64,000 nucleotides of DNA from Mallotus nudiflorus (taxonomy: Eukaryota; Streptophyta; Magnoliopsida; Malpighiales; Euphorbiaceae). The DNA is taken from NCBI GenBank assembly GCA_947683625.1, contig CANTUR010000835.1, positions 1-64,000 of the forward strand. The letters are read 5' to 3'. Positions 60,318 to 64,000 of the stretch are shown in pieces (positions within the stretch are counted from its first letter, which is position 1; each line of letters opens with the position of its first letter). The notes below the pieces were generated by a model. That model was given only the letters and a program-made list of their open reading frames with translations, was not told the origin of the DNA and made no database searches. The position numbers and the translations under genes were made by a program.

Positions 60318-61346
60318 TTAATGCAATTGATTCATGTTGTTGTGGAGGTTCTTGGGTCTAAACTTCTTCTTCATTGACTCTTCTTCTACTGTAGGAGAGT
60401 CATCATCAGTTTCTACATTAGCTAGGACAATTTTGTTGCCATCAAACTCCACTTGTTTAGGAGGACCATTTGTCTGCTCTATTTTTTCTAAATTCACCTT
60501 TCTCAACATGGTAGATTCATTAAAGGTAAAATCCATGCTGAAGATTACTTTCTTTATTTCTGGACATCAAAGATGATAGCCTTTCACACCAGATGTGATC
60601 CCCATAAAGATTGTCTTCTTTGCTTTTAGATCTAACTTTAACTTGTTAACATGGTAATATGTAGTAGAGCCAAACATATGTAAGGAATTATAATTTGTAG
60701 CAGGTTTTCCAAACCATTTCTCCAATGGTGTTTTACCATTAATAGTAGTCAATGATAAGCGGTTAATAAGGTGACAAACATATATTACAGTCTCAACCTA
60801 AAATTCTTTGCCCAACCCAGCATTGGACAACATACAAATAACCTTCTCCAGTAATGTTCGGTTTATTCGCTCTGCCACCCCATTTTGTTGTGGTGTATAT
60901 CTAATGGTGAAGTGTTTGACAATACCTTCATCTTTATAGACTTTCAAAAATGGATCATTTTTAAACTTTCTACTATTGTCTGTGTGGGGATGTTTGACTT
61001 TTTTGCCTGTTTGAGTCTCCACCATCTTTTTTCAAAGGAAAATTTATAGTACCTCATCCTTCATCTTCATTGTATACACCTATCCTTTTCAAGAAAAATC
61101 CTTAACAAAGAAAACATAATAGTATTTTCCTCCCAATGAAGCATTCTTGGAAGGCCCCTACACATTTGAATGAATATAATCCAGAATAACCTCAGTATCA
61201 TGGATGGTTGTTCCAAATTTCACCCTTATCTTCTTCCCTTTAATGCAATGCTCATAAAAATTCAATTTGCAAGCTCGACTTCCTTTCAATAATCCTTGAT
61301 CTATCAATAATTTCAAGGATTTTTCTCTAGTATGCCTTAAGCGCAT
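60318..61346 (-). pseudogene. copia copy 2 integrase (broken)
   Basis: Frames 61158-61346 (DFYEHCIKGKKIR-type zinc end), 60798-61025 (VETQTGKKVKHPHTDNSRKF, PQQNGVAERINRTLLEKV), 60567-60752 (TTINGKTPLEKWFGKP, KKTIFMGITSGVKGYHL) and 60318-60536. Several stops and frame changes separate them. The RSDNG of copy 1 reads HTDNS here. Confidence 0.83.
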
Positions 61347-61364
61347 ATGCCATAACCTGGTTGC

Positions 61365-61760
61365 TTATGACTCCTGATCATTAATAGAAGCTGCCACTGC
61401 TGCTATCCCAATAATTATACTACCTAGAAAGTAATACACATTATTTCTTTTCTGAATTCCCTTCATTATCATAAGTGCACCAAAAATAATTCTCATTATC
61501 CCATCTTTTGCCCTTACTTCGAAACCTTTTGACTCTAAGGTTCCCACAAAAATGAGATTCCTTATTAAATCCAACACATAATGAATACCTGTTAAGGTTT
61601 TGATTGATCCATCCTAATTGCTCAAGCGAATTGAACTAATCCCATATGTGTTAAGAGGGGCATTATTTGCTGTGTAGATAACTCCACCTTTTAGTTCTTT
61701 AAAACCAAAGATCCATTCTCGATTGGGAGTCATATGGTGACTACAAGCTGAATCTAGCGA
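61365..61760 (-). pseudogene. copia copy 2 pre-integrase and protease region (broken)
   Basis: Frame 61365-61577 has LDLIRNLIFVGTLESKGFEV and NNVYYFLGSIIIG, matching copy 1 at 52233-52574. The protease side (near 61740-61760) is recognisable only by alignment to copy 1. Confidence 0.78.
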
Positions 61761-62060
61761 CCATGAACTCGAACAACTGGTTGATGGTATAACAGTAATT
61801 GAAAGATTTGAATATGCATCATCACACTCAACTACATTTGAATTTGAGATGGCATTTCCCTTTCTAGGTTTGCCTTTGTCCTTTAGCTTGGGACAATCTT
61901 ACTTCTAGTGCCCTTTTTCTCGATAAAAGGCACATTGATCTTTGCTTAGTTTGGACTTTGACTTTGATCTTCCTCTCCTTCCTTTATTCTGACTCTGCAA
62001 ATGACCTTTAACAACAAGAGCTTTTGCTTTAGCACTTGTATTTTCTTGCTTTTCTTTCTT

Positions 62061-62705
62061 TCACAATTCATAACTATACAAGGCTACAATTACTTCACTT
62101 AGAGACACAATAACCTTCCTATAAAGTATAGTAGTTTCAAGATACTTAAACTCATTAGGAAGCGATCCTACCAACATTAGAGTTAGATCTTCATCATTAA
62201 AAGTCATGTCCATATTCATTAAATCAGTTACCAACTGATTAAAGCTAGTAATGTGATCATTCATCGTGGTACCTGGAATATAGGTAAAGTGGAACAATCT
62301 CTTTTTCATGTAGAGTTTGCTCTGAATATTTTTCTTTAAGAATTTCTCCTCCAGTGCCTTCCATAATTTACTTGCAGAAATTTCTTTAGAAAATGCATAC
62401 TTCTTCTTTTTAGAAAGACATGATCGAATTGTACCATATGTCAATCTATTGATCACCTTCCATTCTTTCTCCTCAACATCATCTAGTTTCTCTCCTTTAA
62501 TAGCAATGTCTAGACCCTGTTAAAAGAGGGCATATAAAACCTTACTTTGTCACATGACAAAATTAACAGTGCTATAAAAAATCTACATCGAAAATCTCAC
62601 ATTTGTCATAATATTTCTTGCCAAAATTGAAGATGAAGAAGCTGTTGACGTCAATGTGGATACTTTTGTGCCGTCTACCATTTCTGTTATGAATTCTATT
62701 TAATA
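62061..62705 (-). pseudogene. copia copy 2 gag
   Basis: Frame 62061-62456 reads SKLWKALEEKFLKKN, MNDHITSFNQLVTDL and LMLVGSLPNEFKYL, closely matching copy 1 gag. The N-terminus up to about 62680 is present but frameshifted. Confidence 0.83.
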
Positions 62706-62817
62706 GTTGTATATACAGAATGCCAATTAGCCCAAGGATATTTTTTATGATATGGAAGATCAGCCTAAGCCACAACCACAGAGTATACTAAAATAAACCT
62801 AGAGCTCTAATGCCAAT

Positions 62818-63314
62818 TATTGTAGAATTCGGGTTAATTTCCACCAATAATAACAAATCACCTTGAGAATTATTGCACATGTGACTAGAGTATAAACGAT
62901 TGTACTAAAAATCATCTCAAGGTAGATTCCTAGGAAAGAATAGCGAGGTCACAATGGTCCCACTTAAAAATCACACTCTTTAAATAGAATTTTACTAAGA
63001 CAAGTAATTTTAATAACACAATAATTTAACAATAACTATACCCAACAATAGTTATTAAATAGATATAAAAGAAAACACCAAATTTAACGAGGTTTGGCTA
63101 AATATGCCTATGTCCCTGGATACTACCAATATAATATTTCAATAATTTGAGAAAATATTACAAAAAAGAGAGAAAGAATACAATTGGCTAAATATAGGAG
63201 AGGAGACAATTTTTGGGATGAATAACTAAGGGGGAGAAGTTCTTTTATAACTAAAGAACTCCTCCCATATTTTGCAAAATCCCGATGTGGGATTATTTTG
63301 CCAAAGAAATAATA
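62818..63314 (-). repeat. 5' LTR of copia copy 2
   Basis: 497 bp, paired with 58096-58585; it includes the roughly 50-bp segment absent from both copy 1 LTRs. Confidence 0.9.
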
Positions 63315-63379
63315 GGTTTAAGGGGATTTAGGTAACATCTTTAGCTAGTTCGGCAGGAGCCATTTGTGGAAACATTGAA

Positions 63380-64000
63380 ATGAAGGCTCAAAACACAAAT
63401 CCTTTACTTATTGCTGCTACCATGTTTCTTGGTTTTTTCTTCTTCAATTGTAGCAAAGCATCCTTTTATCCTCAAGAGCTACCCTATTATGTGCCTCCAT
63501 ATCATTTTGAAATGGATTGCCCCCCAGATCAAGCAGACAATTTTAGATCATCAATCTTGCCAATGAAAATATTAATCTTTCAACTGTGTTAAGGGTATAT
63601 GCCCTTGATCATGACTTTCGTGAGAGACCAAAGATTTCTGCTTGCAGATTTAGAAACGCAATTCACTTATCCATTTTATGTCTCTGTTGGTCCCAAGTTC
63701 ATTCGACTTCATTTCATAGCAATCACCTATTCAGGGTTCAATATCAAAGGCATTGTTCTCTGTCAAAGTTGGTCAGTACACACTTATGACTACTACTGAA
63801 TCCTCCTATTCTAGACTCACGGATGACACTGAATATTTTGTAAGAGAATTCTGTATCAATCCAGAAGGCCAGACACTCAATGTGACTTTTCTGTATCAAT
63901 CCAGAAGGCCAGACACTCAATGTGACTTTGACACCAATATCCAATATTTTAGGTGCTTATGCATTTTTCAACAGGATTTAGATCGTCTCCATGCCTTCAA
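63380..64000 (+). pseudogene. Malectin-like receptor kinase, copy 2, 5' part (runs off the window)
   Basis: Close to copy 1 from 46707: the start MKAQNTNPLLIAATMFLGFF, then PYHFEMDCPPDQADNFRSS. A 1-base loss near 63560 shifts frame, differences near 63650 and 63775 shift it again, and a 40-bp tandem duplication (63851-63890 and 63891-63930) adds a further shift. The last bases reach the ATCGTCTCCATGCCTTCAA of copy 1 (47270-47290), so the duplication continues past the window. A second broken family member. Confidence 0.9.
63851..63930 (+). repeat. 40-bp tandem duplication in receptor kinase copy 2
   Basis: CTGTATCAATCCAGAAGGCC starts at 63851 and again at 63891; the two units differ only at the last base. 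Copy 1 has one unit (near 47180-47215). The length is not a multiple of three, so it shifts frame. Confidence 0.95.

Larger units (their letters stand above)
58096..63314 (-). mobile_element. Ty1/copia element (Tork/Tnt1-like), copy 2, same family as copy 1
   Basis: 5219 bp with LTRs 58096-58585 and 62818-63314 and a perfect 5-bp target duplication GGTTT (58091-58095 and 63315-63319). It lies upstream of receptor kinase copy 2, in the same antisense orientation as copy 1 but at a different site, so it is an independent insertion. Gag, integrase, reverse transcriptase and RNase H are recognisable but more broken than in copy 1. The 62818 LTR starts TATTGTAG, having lost the TG. Confidence 0.93.

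Noticed and set aside
1..64000. tRNA, rRNA or a novel multi-gene defence or biosynthetic system
   Set aside because: No tRNA B-box context, rRNA signature or clustered unknown gene set was seen by reading; a tRNA scan would be decisive for tRNAs.

Overview
This window looks like eudicot plant nuclear DNA. It is strongly AT-rich, has spliceosomal introns with GT..AG borders, and is dominated by plant LTR retrotransposon families. The species cannot be read from the sequence; a woody eudicot is only a guess. Two genes look intact: an oligopeptide transporter (OPT family, + strand, six exons, 749 codons) and a conserved plant protein resembling the DHH/DHHA1 superfamily (- strand, eight exons, 368 codons). 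I joined their exons by hand, and every junction keeps frame with GT..AG borders. They converge tail to tail, about 390 bp apart. Everything else recognisable is mobile-element DNA, broken gene copies or duplicated flanking sequence.

Layout: 250-5140 is copy A of a duplicated non-coding block. 6393-18949 is a decayed minus-strand Sirevirus-like Ty1/copia element, split by a 3.2 kb solo LTR (11456-14637). 19070-26075 is copy B of the block, split by a 2.0 kb solo LTR with a 5-bp target duplication (19407-21405). 26076-35644 is the 3' part of another LTR retroelement (minisatellite, polypurine tract, LTR); its LTR hosts a minus-strand solo LTR, which hosts a plus-strand solo LTR. That LTR ends directly against a broken second copy of OPT exon 1 (35645-35814). 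A third, partial block copy (35850-36675) leads into the intact OPT gene (36858-42897). The block is therefore best read as OPT upstream sequence, amplified in tandem with at least one extra OPT copy that died.

The right side holds a second tandem duplication. Unit 1 carries the DHHA1-like gene and, divergently, a malectin-like receptor kinase pseudogene (46707-54229) with several frameshifts and a 5.06 kb Tork-like copia element in its last coding part (TSD GGATG). Unit 2 (about 55695 to the window end) carries only exon remnants of the DHHA1-like gene, a conserved piece of the divergent intergenic region, a second copia element of the same family (58096-63314, TSD GGTTT) and the start of a second broken receptor kinase. 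Two 5'-truncated LINE tails with poly-A lie between and within these units.

I found no CRISPR, operon, tRNA, rRNA or new molecular system. The interest is structural: how tandem duplication, nested insertion and solo-LTR formation reshaped two small gene families while one member of each pair stayed intact.
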